Positions 16,628 to 25,894 are shown, counted from the stretch's first letter. The stretch is 64,000 bases of DNA from JABCYV01 sp035512155 (GCA_035512155.1 DATKEN010000123.1:62001-126000); one strand, 5' to 3'. Program-made: numbers and translations. The notes: generated from the letters alone by a model not told the origin.

Positions 16628-18217
16628 ATGAAGCCATATGCCGCTTTCGAGAGTGGACGCACACGAATATGTTTGCCCGCTTTGATTGCAATCGGACTGC
16701 TCCTGGCACTGCTGTCGGCCTGCGGTTCCGGATCTTCCAGGGAAATGACGCCAGCTGCTCAGACCTGTGGTTCGGGGATGGTGCAGACCGTAGCTCCGTC
16801 CCAAGGACCACTCATTAAATTGAGTAGCGACACATGCACCAACTCCAGCGGCCAGCACGACACCGAAGTGGAACCCAGCACGTTTGCCTTTGGTTCAACC
16901 ATCGTGACCGCATTTCAGGTTGGCCGCATTTTTGGCGGAGGTGGAGGAGACATCGGCTTCGCTACATCCACCGACGCCGGCGCCACTTGGAGCAGCGGAG
17001 TTCTTCCCGGCATCACCATCTTCCAGGGTGGCAGCAGCTTCACTGCCGCCAGTGACGCCTCGGTCGCATATGACGCCGCCCATACTATGTGGCTGATCTC
17101 CTCGCTGGCTATAGGACCCACTACCCAGGTGCTAGTTAGCCGGTCTCCGGATGGCATCAACTGGGGACATCCCATCGCTGTCACCACTACCGGTAATCCG
17201 GACAAGAACTGGATTGTCTGTGATAACACTGCCAGCAGCCCGTTCTACGGTAACTGTTACGTGGAGTGGGACGATCCATCGAGCCAAGCCTTGATTGAGA
17301 TGAATACCTCCACTGACGGAGGACTCACCTGGGGACCTGCACTGAATACCGCCGATCGGGCGCACGGAGTCGGAGGGCAGCCGCTTGTCCAGCCCAACGG
17401 GACGGTCATCGTCCCCATCGAGGGTTTGACGGGGCCGATGCTTTCTTTTATCTCCACCAACGGTGGCACCAGCTGGAACAGTACCCTGCCGATCGTGAAG
17501 ATGATTACCGATCATGCCGAGGCTGGCAACTTGCGTCGTACCGGCCCTCTGCCCTCTGCGGCAATCGACAGCGCGGGGAACGTGTACGTCGTCTGGGGCG
17601 ATTGCAGCTTCCGCACCGGATGCCCCTCCAATGACCTTGTGCTGAGTACCTCCAATAACGGCACGACTTGGGCTACTCCGGCCAGAATCCCGATCGATCC
17701 CATCAGCAGCACCGTCGATCACTTCATTCCCGGGCTGGGGATCGATCCGGCCACCTCTGGCCCCACCGCGCACCTCACGCTCACCTACTACTACTATCCA
17801 GTTTCCAATTGCGGGACGGTCTGCAATATGGATGTCGGCTTTGTTTCCTCGCAGGATGGCGGTGGGACCTGGACCGCCCCTGTTCAACTGGCTGGACCGA
17901 TGAGCACCAGTTGGCTGCCCAATACGTTTTCTGGGCTGATGGTCGGTGACTACCTCTCGACCACCTACGTCAACGGTCAGGCCTTTGGCGTATTTGCCGT
18001 GGCCAACGCTCCGTCTGGCGGAGTGTTTGACGAGGCGATATACACCACGACCAGCCCTCTGGTAGCGGCTGCCGACAGCGCATACTTCAGTTCAAAGGGC
18101 GAGAAGCCAGTGCCTCACGCCAAATCCGACCACGGACCGAGAAAGTTTTATGACGAAGACGGCGAGTTCCCCATCCCGCCTCCGAAGAAGAACTTGAAGC
18201 GGTCGGCCAAGAGATAG
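16628..18217 (+). CDS. BNR/Asp-box (sialidase-like) lipoprotein
   Basis: A 529-residue lipoprotein with signal and lipobox LLSACGSG near residue 35. At least six Asp-box motifs (S-x-D-x-G-x-x-W) are visible: STDAGATWSS, SPDGINWGH, STDGGLTWGP, STNGGTSWNS, NNGTTWATP and SQDGGGTWTAP. This is the signature of a six-bladed beta-propeller of the exo-sialidase fold. The classical sialidase arginine triad cannot be confirmed by eye, so enzymatic activity is uncertain; many such proteins are glycan-binding or photosystem-stability-like. The C-terminus is basic and disordered (PIPPPKKNLKRSAKR). Confidence 0.8.
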   Translation: MKPYAAFESGRTRICLPALIAIGLLLALLSACGSGSSREMTPAAQTCGSGMVQTVAPSQGPLIKLSSDTCTNSSGQHDTEVEPSTFAFGSTIVTAFQVGRIFGGGGGDIGFATSTDAGATWSSGVLPGITIFQGGSSFTAASDASVAYDAAHTMWLISSLAIGPTTQVLVSRSPDGINWGHPIAVTTTGNPDKNWIVCDNTASSPFYGNCYVEWDDPSSQALIEMNTSTDGGLTWGPALNTADRAHGVGGQPLVQPNGTVIVPIEGLTGPMLSFISTNGGTSWNSTLPIVKMITDHAEAGNLRRTGPLPSAAIDSAGNVYVVWGDCSFRTGCPSNDLVLSTSNNGTTWATPARIPIDPISSTVDHFIPGLGIDPATSGPTAHLTLTYYYYPVSNCGTVCNMDVGFVSSQDGGGTWTAPVQLAGPMSTSWLPNTFSGLMVGDYLSTTYVNGQAFGVFAVANAPSGGVFDEAIYTTTSPLVAAADSAYFSSKGEKPVPHAKSDHGPRKFYDEDGEFPIPPPKKNLKRSAKR

Positions 18218-19138
18218 TGTTCTTGTGGAATCCGCTCCTCTCGCGGGTTACGCTTCATTTTCCACATTGACGAATTGTGGTTCCGGCTCCTACCGAACCT
18301 TCAAGACAAGCGAAATCCGCTCACAAAGCGGACTTGCAGCGGTCCTCGATGAAGAACCTGCACCAAATCTGGTCAGATGCTTGTGGAGAGGCTGCACTCG
18401 ATTGCAGGCAAAGCACATAGAGTTTCGTGTTTTTCATTGACTCCAAAAATTGAAGGAGTACAAAGGTAATCGTTCTTTGACACGTTCCAAGTTTACCCAG
18501 TTGGTGCAGCGTCCGGGACTCGAGCGTGGTCACTCGGAAACATCGCAAGATGAGGCCGGGAGGGCCAGTAAGGGTCTATAGCAAAGCGCTGGTTGAGGCG
18601 AACACGAACATCATGTCAAAGGCAAGATAGAGTCCCGAGGCGTTGAACAGGTTTTTCCGGTTGGCGGTAAGCCCGGAGCCCAAGCAAAGATCGCTCCAGC
18701 GTCCTGCAAGGGAAGCAGCGAGGTCAGGTCGGCAAGGGTCTAACGCGAGCTACTGGCCGAGACGAATGAGTTCAACATCACCTTGGGACTCTTAATTTTT
18801 TGCTGCAAGTTTCCTCTCTGGCCGAAGGAATCGCGGCGACCCCCAAAGTGGCGAGACTCCCAAAGCTTCCGCGCTTGGACTTTGTCCCCAGCCCAAACCA
18901 GTATCGCACGGCCACCAACGGCAACGGCCACAAGACTCGGCCAACCAAAACTGCCTTGAGAGTCGATTTGTCGCCGCGGCTGGAGTTATTGTTGTCGCTC
19001 GACTGCGCGACCGATGACCTCGTAGACCCTGAGTTCGAAGGATAAGAACTCAGGCGCTAACCTGGAGCAGCGGTCTGCTACTCATCGCATCGCAGGATCC
19101 CGCGATGTTCCTTCAAGCCTCGCCGCACTACTTTGCCG
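18218..19138. other. gene-poor region flanking the TIR/PIN island
   Basis: This 921-base stretch has no frame that I can support. Short frames such as 18740-18931 (-) and 18800-19045 (+) overlap and have no domain or good ribosome site. The DNA does not resemble the repeat family seen elsewhere in the window. It may be decayed mobile or accessory DNA at the edge of the island at 19.1-21.2 kb; no attachment site or transposase was recognised. Confidence 0.5.
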
Positions 19139-20002
19139 CTACGTTGTTCCTTTCTCTGTTAGCTGCTTTGCGCGTGCGGGAACGCCGAAGGATTCTCGAA
19201 TCTGGCGATTGCTTTCCACGGCAGACCTAAGCCTTTCTAGGAGCTGTTCATCCCAGTACCTCACGTCTTCCAAAAGAGCGATGTTGTCCTTCGCACGCTT
19301 GAAGCTATCGGACTGCTCAAAGCGATACACTAGCGCTTCAGCGATTCTCTTCTGGGTCTGTTTGTGATCGCGTAGCAACTCGTAGAGCTCTAGCATGAGG
19401 TCATCGGCGGATTTGCCTCGACCCTGCAGGGCTTGATGCTTCGCGATGAACCCGTACGGCTCCTCACCGAGTCGTACGGCAATGACGAGCAATCCCCGTC
19501 CCATCGCAAAGCCGATTTCCTGGTCCGTCCACTTGCTAGCGTGAAATCCCTCTGCCAAGAGTGCAACAAAGGCATCGGCCGTGTTAAGCGCTAGTTCGAT
19601 CTCGTCTTGCCACTCTCTTGTCGGTTCGATATCCCTGTGAGCGACAAAGGCGGATATATGGAAGTTGGCAAGCCCGTCCTGCAAGGATGTGGCGAAGTCC
19701 TTGCGTTCCGCGAGATGGCCGATAAACAAGCGAAAGTGCCCTTGCTTCCAAAAGGAAGCCTCGATCATGGAGGCTCGAGGTGAAGTTTCTATACCGACAT
19801 GAGAGGCAAGACTGAGGAGTTGCTCGTTGGACGCTTCTGTGATCATCTCGATGATATAGCTGGGCTTATCGTTCGAGGGCCAGCTCGGCGACCAACGGAG
19901 ACCGAACTGTTTCAATGTCAGGTCTATGACCGGCCACGTTTCGGCACTGAGGAGGGGGCCAATTTGGGTGATCGGTCTCACTCTTTCGGAAGGCGTTAAC
20001 AT
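19139..20002 (-). CDS. TIR-domain protein with AbiJ-like N-terminal domain
   Basis: A 287-residue protein. Residues 90-190 are a TIR domain of the TIR_2 type: FRLFIGHLAERKDFATSLQD, ISAFVAHRDIEPTREWQDEI, TADAFVALLAEGFHASKWTD. Glu162 in WTDQEIGFA sits at the position of the NADase catalytic glutamate. Residues 1-80 (LLSAETWPVIDLTLKQFGL, YIIEMITEASNEQLLSLA) resemble the small helical domain that precedes TIR in AbiJ-type proteins. The C-terminal 95 residues are helical. Bacterial TIR proteins of this kind often deplete NAD+ after phage sensing. It lies 100 bases downstream of a PIN toxin gene on the same strand. Confidence 0.82.
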   Translation of the reverse strand: MLTPSERVRPITQIGPLLSAETWPVIDLTLKQFGLRWSPSWPSNDKPSYIIEMITEASNEQLLSLASHVGIETSPRASMIEASFWKQGHFRLFIGHLAERKDFATSLQDGLANFHISAFVAHRDIEPTREWQDEIELALNTADAFVALLAEGFHASKWTDQEIGFAMGRGLLVIAVRLGEEPYGFIAKHQALQGRGKSADDLMLELYELLRDHKQTQKRIAEALVYRFEQSDSFKRAKDNIALLEDVRYWDEQLLERLRSAVESNRQIRESFGVPARAKQLTEKGTT

Positions 20003-20102
20003 GGCTTACCCCCCTTGTTGCGCTACAGCGGTATATTCCTTGATTCTTGGTAGGCAGTAGCGGTGGAAATGGCTATTAGCCCCTCCGGACATTCGAGATT
20101 GA

Positions 20103-20672
20103 TCACATCGCATGTTCCCCCACAAACTCGCAGAACTTGGGCGCGGAATTTTTCAAGCTTGCAACTATGAAGGCTCTGTCCTGGGAGATACCGGCTCCTT
20201 GGTCGTCCAGTTTGTCCAGAACAAGCTGGGGACAGAGATGGTACTGATGGATCAGGAAATCGTCCGCTGTCTGACAAAGCACGCCGTATTTCTCAAGACA
20301 ATCTTTTGGGAAATGCTTCGTGTTTTGCGTGACGATTGTGTTTGCACGCGCCATAATTGCGGCTGCCAGCACATGCCTGTCGTCTTTGTCGGGAATACAT
20401 TCTACCGCTCTTAGGAGCTCTGACGGCACGGGGACCAGTGCCTCTGGGAATGCCTCGTTCATCTGTTGTCGCCTCCGAGCTACCTCTTCAGAAGATCGAT
20501 GAAGCTTCGTTTTTAGGGCCTTGGCCATTTCCGCCAATATCCGCTCGCTCCACAAGGGACGATACATGGCAGGTTCCTCGGCCAGCCGCAACAAGAGATC
20601 GCAGAGCGCCATTGGTACAAGGACACAGGCATCCAACACGGCGGAATATTCATTTTCCTGTGTGAAAATCAT
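20103..20672 (-). CDS. PIN-domain toxin (PIN_3 type)
   Basis: A 189-residue protein. The PIN fold carries acidic residues Asp14 (VLDACVLVP), Glu48 (ERILAEMAKAL) and Asp95/97/98 (PDKDDRHVLAAAIMA). The usual fourth acid is replaced by Asn near 117 (IVTQNTKHFP), common in this subgroup. PIN toxins are Mg-dependent RNases, usually cutting tRNA, rRNA or mRNA. The start overlaps the 3' end of the upstream HTH gene by 23 bases, as in a toxin-antitoxin pair. A C-terminal extension of about 45 residues beyond the PIN core is unassigned. Confidence 0.88.
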   Translation of the reverse strand: MIFTQENEYSAVLDACVLVPMALCDLLLRLAEEPAMYRPLWSERILAEMAKALKTKLHRSSEEVARRRQQMNEAFPEALVPVPSELLRAVECIPDKDDRHVLAAAIMARANTIVTQNTKHFPKDCLEKYGVLCQTADDFLIHQYHLCPQLVLDKLDDQGAGISQDRAFIVASLKNSAPKFCEFVGEHAM

Positions 20673-21114
20673 CTGGGATCTTGTCGTAGTCCCCTTTTGC
20701 GAATTCGTGCTTAGCCAAATCGTCCAGAGTTTTTCGACGGGAAATGTCGCGCTTTGCCTTGTAAGCGATTACATCCCGCACATAGAGGCGGCGATGGGTA
20801 CCTACCATATGGAAGGGGATTTCTCCTTTCTCCAGCAACTGAATGAGGAACTGCCTGGACATCCCAAGAATCTTGCTGGCTTCAACAGTGGTGAGTTCGT
20901 GCTTGTTCTGCAAGATAGTGACGGAATGGCCAGCTCGCAGATCAGCTAGTAACCGAAGCAAGAACGAATAGAGGTTATTTGGCAGAATCTCGGTCTTACC
21001 ATCTGGGCCAATGAGCTTCGCCTCCGCCTCGCGAAGCTTTGCGTAAATGTCGATAATCTCCTTTTGCTCCTTCGGAGAAATATCAACGGCCGAGGCCTCG
21101 CTGTTTTGCGTCAT
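20650..21114 (-). CDS. HTH antitoxin of the PIN module (excisionase-like)
   Basis: A 154-residue protein from the ATG at 21114, preceded by GGGAGG; a longer start is not supported. Residues 68-120 are an excisionase/MerR-like winged helix: LTTVEASKILGMSRQFLIQL then GEIPFHMVGTHRRLYVRDVI. The N-terminal half is helical and the C-terminal tail (DLAKHEFAKGDYDKIPDDFH) is the likely toxin-binding part. It is translated with the PIN gene through a 23-base overlap and probably represses the operon by binding upstream of 21114. Confidence 0.87.
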   Translation of the reverse strand: MTQNSEASAVDISPKEQKEIIDIYAKLREAEAKLIGPDGKTEILPNNLYSFLLRLLADLRAGHSVTILQNKHELTTVEASKILGMSRQFLIQLLEKGEIPFHMVGTHRRLYVRDVIAYKAKRDISRRKTLDDLAKHEFAKGDYDKIPDDFHTGK

Positions 21115-21164
21115 ATGCGTCCTCCCGTACCGCGTATAGTGCCGCTCCAATCTATGGGGGAGTT

Positions 21165-21190
21165 TACAATACAAACGCTACAAATACAAC
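21165..21190 (-). promoter_or_regulatory. candidate operator of the HTH-PIN-TIR operon
   Basis: Two near-direct repeats, TACAATACAAACGC and TACAAATACAACTA (plus-strand reading), lie 51-76 bases upstream of the antitoxin start. Tandem half-sites at this distance fit an autorepressor site. No binding data; the call rests on repetition and position. Confidence 0.4.
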
Positions 21191-21267
21191 TATTTAGTTG
21201 CCTAGCGTGGACAACGTGACACGCCAATATGGCATTTAATAGCGTTTAGTTAGACTATTGTGGAGTT

Positions 21268-22818
21268 TCACAGCGGTATGTTCCCGTGCTTCTTGGGCGG
21301 GTTCTTATCCCTTTTGGTCTCTAGCATAGCCAGCGCCTGGATCAGCTTCTTCCGAGTTTCTCGCGGTTGGATGACGGCATCCACAAAGCCGCGGTCAGCG
21401 ACCACATAGGGATTGGCAAAGCGCTCGCGGAATTCGTCGATTTTCTTTTGCCGCACTGCTTCGCGATTTTCAGCCTTCTCCAAATCTCGTTTGTAGACAA
21501 TGTCCACTGCGCCCTCGGGGCCCATGACGGCAATTTCCGCCGTCGGCCAGGCATAGTTCACATCGGTGCGAATGTGCTTGGACGCCATCACGCAATACGC
21601 CCCGCCGTAGGCCTTGCGTGTGATCACCGTGACTTTAGGGACAGTGGCTTCGGCAAACGCAAACAGTAGCTTGGCGCCGTGCTTGATAATTCCGCCGTAT
21701 TCCTGGCTGGTTCCAGGCAGAAATCCGGGCACGTCTTCAAACGTGACCAATGGGATGTTGAAACAATCGCAAAAGCGCACGAAACGCGCGCCTTTGATCG
21801 ATGCATTGATATCCAAAGTGCCGGCAAGAAATGCCGGCTGATTGGCGACAATGCCCACGGAGCGTCCATTCAGGCGGGCGAAACCCACCACAATATTTTT
21901 CGCGTACAGCTCTTGCACCTCGAAGAAATAGCCGTCATCCACCACCGCGTGGATCACATCTTTCATGTCGTAGGGCTGGTTCGATTGGTCGGGAACGATC
22001 TTGTCCAGGGTAGCGTCAGCCCGGTCGATTGGATCCGCGCAGGCCTTACGTGGCGGATCGTCGAGATTGTTGGAGGGAAGAAAGCTCAACAGTTCGCGCA
22101 CCATGGACAAACATTCGGCATCGTCATGCGCCATAAAGTGGGCGACGCCGGAAATCTCGTTGTGAGTGTGAGCGCCGCCCAGCTGATCTTTTGTGACTTC
22201 TTCATGGGTGACGGTCTTGATCACATCGGGCCCGGTGATGAACATGTAAGAGGTCTTGTCCACCATCACGATGAAATCGGTGATGGCAGGCGAATACACG
22301 GCGCCCCCGGCGCACGGTCCCATGATCGCCGAAATTTGTGGCACGACTCCGCTGTAAAGCGTGTTGCGCAGAAAAATGTCGGCGTATCCCGCCAGGGACA
22401 TCACGCCTTCCTGAATGCGGGCGCCGCCGGAGTCGTTCAGCCCGATCATGGGCGCACCCATCTTGGCAGCGAGGTCCATAATCTTGACAATTTTTGCGGC
22501 ATTGGCTTCCGACAGAGACCCGCCAAACACGGTAAAGTCCTGGGCGAAAGCGAATACCAGCCGGCCGTCGATGCGTCCGTAGCCGGTGATAAAGCCATCG
22601 CCGTAGTATTTCTGCTCGGCCATGCCGAAGTCGTTAGAGCGATGTGTGACCAGCTTGTCGGTCTCCTCGAATGAGCCTTCATCGAGCAGAAATTCGATTC
22701 GCTCGCGAGCCGACATCTTGCCTTCATTGTGCTGCCGCTCGCGGCGTTGCTCTCCTCCGCCCTCTTCGGCGAGGTGGTCCCGCTTTTTCAGTTCGGCGAG
22801 CTTTTGTTCCAGATTCAT
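21268..22818 (-). CDS. acyl-CoA carboxylase carboxyltransferase beta subunit (PccB-like)
   Basis: A 516-residue carboxyltransferase of the propionyl/methylmalonyl-CoA carboxylase group. Paired crotonase-type domains: the N-terminal half with GDGFITGYGRIDGRLVFAFA and LNDSGGARIQEGVMSL, the C-terminal half with GFLPGTSQEYGGIIKHGAKL and ITRKAYGGAYCVMASK. The length matches PccB. It transfers carboxyl from carboxybiotin to acyl-CoA and needs a biotin/biotin-carboxylase subunit, not encoded in this window. Substrate (acetyl- or propionyl-CoA) cannot be fixed by eye; PccB-like members usually favour propionyl-CoA. Confidence 0.93.
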   Translation of the reverse strand: MNLEQKLAELKKRDHLAEEGGGEQRRERQHNEGKMSARERIEFLLDEGSFEETDKLVTHRSNDFGMAEQKYYGDGFITGYGRIDGRLVFAFAQDFTVFGGSLSEANAAKIVKIMDLAAKMGAPMIGLNDSGGARIQEGVMSLAGYADIFLRNTLYSGVVPQISAIMGPCAGGAVYSPAITDFIVMVDKTSYMFITGPDVIKTVTHEEVTKDQLGGAHTHNEISGVAHFMAHDDAECLSMVRELLSFLPSNNLDDPPRKACADPIDRADATLDKIVPDQSNQPYDMKDVIHAVVDDGYFFEVQELYAKNIVVGFARLNGRSVGIVANQPAFLAGTLDINASIKGARFVRFCDCFNIPLVTFEDVPGFLPGTSQEYGGIIKHGAKLLFAFAEATVPKVTVITRKAYGGAYCVMASKHIRTDVNYAWPTAEIAVMGPEGAVDIVYKRDLEKAENREAVRQKKIDEFRERFANPYVVADRGFVDAVIQPRETRKKLIQALAMLETKRDKNPPKKHGNIPL

Positions 22819-22925
22819 CGCGGGAAGATTATAGCGGGTTGAATGAAATTGACGGGCCGGGGCCGTGATTCGGCATCAAAGACTGGGATCCGACGTCTGA
22901 GATCGGAGGGCTGACGTCCGGGTTT

Positions 22926-23507
22926 CTACTCCATGCCGGAGCCAAGCGGCTGATAGCGGTACTTCTTGCCATCCCAATACATAACCGAGATCGTCTTATC
23001 TCCGCCGGTTTCTTCCGCGTAGATCGCCATCACAGTTTTCTTTCTCAGCGCCAGCTTTTTCACTGCGATCTGCTTGAAGGGCAAATTGATGATGACGAAC
23101 TTGGCCTTTGGGGTAGCGGAGCGCCATGCTTCGGGGCCGACGCCATGAATGACGAGCAGCACCACGCCTCGGGTCAACGGATCCTCAGAAGCGAACTGCG
23201 TCGTAATCTTGGTGTCGCCGTAACCGAAAAAGGTGTTATAGGGATCGATCACCCTGAAGTTATTCTCCGCCTGGTCGATCAGCGGATTGGTGCAGCGCGC
23301 AGCAACCACCAGGTCTTCGATTCCGTCTTCGTCGAGATCCGCCTTGAGGACCGGCGGCCCCTGCAGCATCGTGCAGGTCGATCCAAACTGCTTTTGAATG
23401 AAATCATTGTCCACAGCGGCCGTGGCCGGCGCTTGCGGCGCGGCAGAGGCAATCGCTGCAAAAAGAAGCACCATCAGTACAGAAGAGACGATACGAATGG
23501 ACCGCAT
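22926..23507 (-). CDS. secreted protein with FG-GAP/EF-hand-like segment
   Basis: A 193-residue protein with signal peptide (residues 1-22, MVLLFAAIASA-AP). The segment LKADLDEDGIEDLVVAA is a calcium-binding-like DxDxDGxxD loop typical of VCBS/FG-GAP repeats. The remainder (GVVLLVIHGVGPEAW, FVIINLPFKQIAVKKL) is mixed alpha/beta. No catalytic motif is recognised. It is separated from the carboxylase by about 107 bases. Exported; function unknown. Confidence 0.72.
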   Translation of the reverse strand: MRSIRIVSSVLMVLLFAAIASAAPQAPATAAVDNDFIQKQFGSTCTMLQGPPVLKADLDEDGIEDLVVAARCTNPLIDQAENNFRVIDPYNTFFGYGDTKITTQFASEDPLTRGVVLLVIHGVGPEAWRSATPKAKFVIINLPFKQIAVKKLALRKKTVMAIYAEETGGDKTISVMYWDGKKYRYQPLGSGME

Positions 23508-23610
23508 GCTGCTACTTTAGACCCGTCGCCGCTCTCGCAATAGAGAAAGAAAAGGTACATTCGCACGGAAGTCACCACCTGTAGGAGGCCCCGTGTGGAA
23601 GCCCACTGCC

Positions 23611-24579
23611 CTAGCTCTTAGAACGAAAATGCTCCCAGCCCTGCGGACGCAATTCGTAGCCCCCGCCCTTCTTATTCATCAAAAAGACGCGCTTACCACG
23701 CGTGACATGACCGATCTGCGTGATACCGACGCCAGCAAAGCGCGTCGGAATGCGCTTGCCGCTTGGCGCGGTGAACAGCAATTCGTAGTCCTCTCCCCCA
23801 TGCAGGGCAAATTGCAAATCCACTTCGCGCGCGGGCTTGCCCACGGTGGCCCTTGGAATGGCTTCGGCCTGAAGTTCAGCGCCGACGCGGCTTTCTTCGC
23901 AGATGTGAGCGAGGTCAGTGGAGAGTCCATCGCTGATGTCGATCATCGCAGAGGCGAGTCCCTTCTCCCTGAGCGTGCGGCCTAGCGCCAGCCGCGGTTC
24001 TGGAAAGAAGTGCTGGGGATACTGCACTGGCTTCAGCCTGCGCTTGGGGTGCGCCAGCATCCTTCGCACAGCGGCGGCAGAGCCACCCAAAGCACCGCTT
24101 ACATAGATCCGGTCTCCGGGGCGAGCACCCGATCGTAGGATTGCCTTCCCCCGCGGCACCGACCCCAACACTACTATGTCGGCCAAAATGCCATTGGGAG
24201 ACTCGGCTGTATCCCCACCCGCCAGGCTCACGCCAAATTTTCCAGCCAGATCCAACAGGCCGCTCATGAAGCCGTCCACCCACTTTTGCGACAAGTCGAG
24301 TGGTAAGGCGAGGGAAAGGAATACCGCCAGTGGCTCGCCCCCCATGGCGGCGATGTCACTCAAGCCGCGAGTAAGACAGCGATGTCCGACTGCCTTGGCA
24401 GGATGCCACTCCCGCCGGAAGTGAATTCCCTCCAGCGTGAAGTCGGTGGTCACGAGGGCCTCATGGCCGGCGGGTACCCGGAGCACGGCTGCGTCGTCGC
24501 CGATGCCGGTTACGACGTTACTTCCCTTCGCCGCCTGACTTCGGAGGCGGACAATCAGCGCTTTTTCGGCGAGGTGCAC
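23611..24579 (-). CDS. thiL: thiamine-monophosphate kinase
   Basis: A 322-residue enzyme from a GTG at 24579. It phosphorylates thiamine monophosphate to the diphosphate cofactor. Family signatures: GIGDDAAVLRV near residue 26, TTDFTLEGIHFRRE near 45, RGLSDIAAMGGEPLAVFLSLALP near 70, GGDTAESP near 120 and DISDGLSTDLAHI near 214. Length agrees with ThiL (PurM-like fold). It stands alone on the minus strand, divergent from the M23 peptidase gene. Confidence 0.94.
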   Translation of the reverse strand: MHLAEKALIVRLRSQAAKGSNVVTGIGDDAAVLRVPAGHEALVTTDFTLEGIHFRREWHPAKAVGHRCLTRGLSDIAAMGGEPLAVFLSLALPLDLSQKWVDGFMSGLLDLAGKFGVSLAGGDTAESPNGILADIVVLGSVPRGKAILRSGARPGDRIYVSGALGGSAAAVRRMLAHPKRRLKPVQYPQHFFPEPRLALGRTLREKGLASAMIDISDGLSTDLAHICEESRVGAELQAEAIPRATVGKPAREVDLQFALHGGEDYELLFTAPSGKRIPTRFAGVGITQIGHVTRGKRVFLMNKKGGGYELRPQGWEHFRSKS

Positions 24580-24961
24580 GGCGAGGCCAATATAGATGAC
24601 AATCCATTTCGGCCAAAATGTGAGTGTGCCTCAATTCCAGAATTGCCATCTAAAAGTAACGGGTGGTAACCCGTCCGGGTGGCTTACTCCGTTACCCACC
24701 CTTGGTAATCCAAAACGGGCTGTTCCGCCGTTGACAGGGAGGAACCTACTTTGTTACCGTGACCAAGCTGTTTCCGACACCTTTGTCGCACTTAAGTGCT
24801 GCATCCGGTATGGATTGCAGCCACTAGGGTTTCGGGTCTTCCTGGTTCCGGTAGGACACGGGCATGTAAGCGCCTTATCGCAAGAGATGGGGCATAGCCC
24901 GGATTCAGGATGGAATTGAGGGGTTCTCGTAACCGCGAGCCGCCCCCAAGGTCCGATCCTG
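24580..24961. other. long leader/intergenic region with hairpins
   Basis: 382 bases lie between divergent thiL and the M23 peptidase gene. Hairpins: 24659-24674 (ACGGGT/ACCCGT), 24677-24701 (GGGTGG/CCACCC), and palindrome GCACTTAAGTGC at 24788-24799. No coding potential. The size is large for a simple promoter pair and suggests a structured 5' leader for the peptidase. I compared it by eye with c-di-AMP and cobalamin riboswitch cores without a match. Confidence 0.45.
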
Positions 24962-25894
24962 ATGACTAACGGAAGGACAATATTGCGAAAACGTTCTTAC
25001 ATTCTCTTTGTTGCCCCCGGTAACGATGGGCACTTGCGAAAGATTCACATTCCGGTTCACTACTTGTATGTATTTCTGGTAGGGACAACCATTGGAGTCT
25101 TGAGCCTGACCGGGATTGCCAGCTCCTACCTGCGGATGCTGCTGAAGGTATCGAACTACAATCAGCTCCGCACCGAACAAGAGGACTTGAAGGACCGCTA
25201 CACGCGCCTGGAGCAGGTGGCTAAGGAAAGGGACATCCAGGTAGCCTCGTTAGGATCTCTGGCGAGTGAGGTTTCCTCTCTCTACGGTTTGAAGCAGGAT
25301 CCCAACCTGGTGACGGCATCTTCCTCAGGCATCCAGGACGCGCAAGTCAACTCTTCGTTGAACCAGCTTTATGCTCTTAGAACTTCGGCGCTTAGCGGCG
25401 CCACGATGACCGGGATTTCGCTTGGCCTCACCCGCAACGTGACTACGGCTGACTGGGTCAGGGCCAATTCGGCTCCGAATCTTTGGCCGGTGGAAGGTCC
25501 AGTTACCGGGTCGTTTGGCGAGCGCATTGACCCGTTTAACGGTGAAGGTGCGTTCCATAGCGGCATCGACATCGCATCGTCTTATGGCCAGCCGGTAATC
25601 GCGCCCGCCGACGGCACCGTGACTTTTGCTGATTTTCTGGGCGGCTACGGACGGGCCATTACGCTGGACCACGGCCATGGCATCACCACGCGCTACGGTC
25701 ACCTGGCCAACTTCGCGGTAACCCCCGGCCAGCGAGTACACCGCGGCGACACCATCGGATTTATCGGTCTGAGCGGCCGCAGCACCGGTCCCCATTTGCA
25801 CTATGAAGTCCGGATCAACGACACCCCGGTCAATCCGCATAAATATCTGCGGCTGACGGTGGCGAACATCGGCGGATTCTCAGCGGGAAGCTAG
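24962..25894 (+). CDS. M23/LytM-type peptidoglycan endopeptidase
   Basis: A 310-residue protein. One membrane anchor lies near residues 36-60 (VFLVGTTIGVLSLTGIA), and a coiled coil near 68-100 (YNQLRTEQEDLKDRYTRLEQ). Residues 195-300 form the LytM domain: zinc ligands His and Asp in FHSGIDIA, catalytic HGHGI(T)TRYGHL, and the second ligand HLHYEV. A DipM/NlpD-like role as endopeptidase or amidase activator in the periplasm is typical, and all catalytic residues appear present so it may be active. No operon partner is close. Confidence 0.92.
   Translation: MTNGRTILRKRSYILFVAPGNDGHLRKIHIPVHYLYVFLVGTTIGVLSLTGIASSYLRMLLKVSNYNQLRTEQEDLKDRYTRLEQVAKERDIQVASLGSLASEVSSLYGLKQDPNLVTASSSGIQDAQVNSSLNQLYALRTSALSGATMTGISLGLTRNVTTADWVRANSAPNLWPVEGPVTGSFGERIDPFNGEGAFHSGIDIASSYGQPVIAPADGTVTFADFLGGYGRAITLDHGHGITTRYGHLANFAVTPGQRVHRGDTIGFIGLSGRSTGPHLHYEVRINDTPVNPHKYLRLTVANIGGFSAGS

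Noticed and set aside
20023..20277. 84-codon minus-strand frame between TIR and PIN genes
   Set aside because: It overlaps the PIN gene in another frame, lacks a ribosome site and has no recognisable features.
21679..22674. 331-codon plus-strand frame
   Set aside because: It is fully antisense to the carboxylase beta subunit gene, which has clear family motifs. The frame has no domain, ribosome site or signal.
24600..24961. possible c-di-AMP (ydaO) or cobalamin riboswitch
   Set aside because: Neither the GGGGUGAAU-type core nor the GCCACUG element with its partners was present in the right arrangement.
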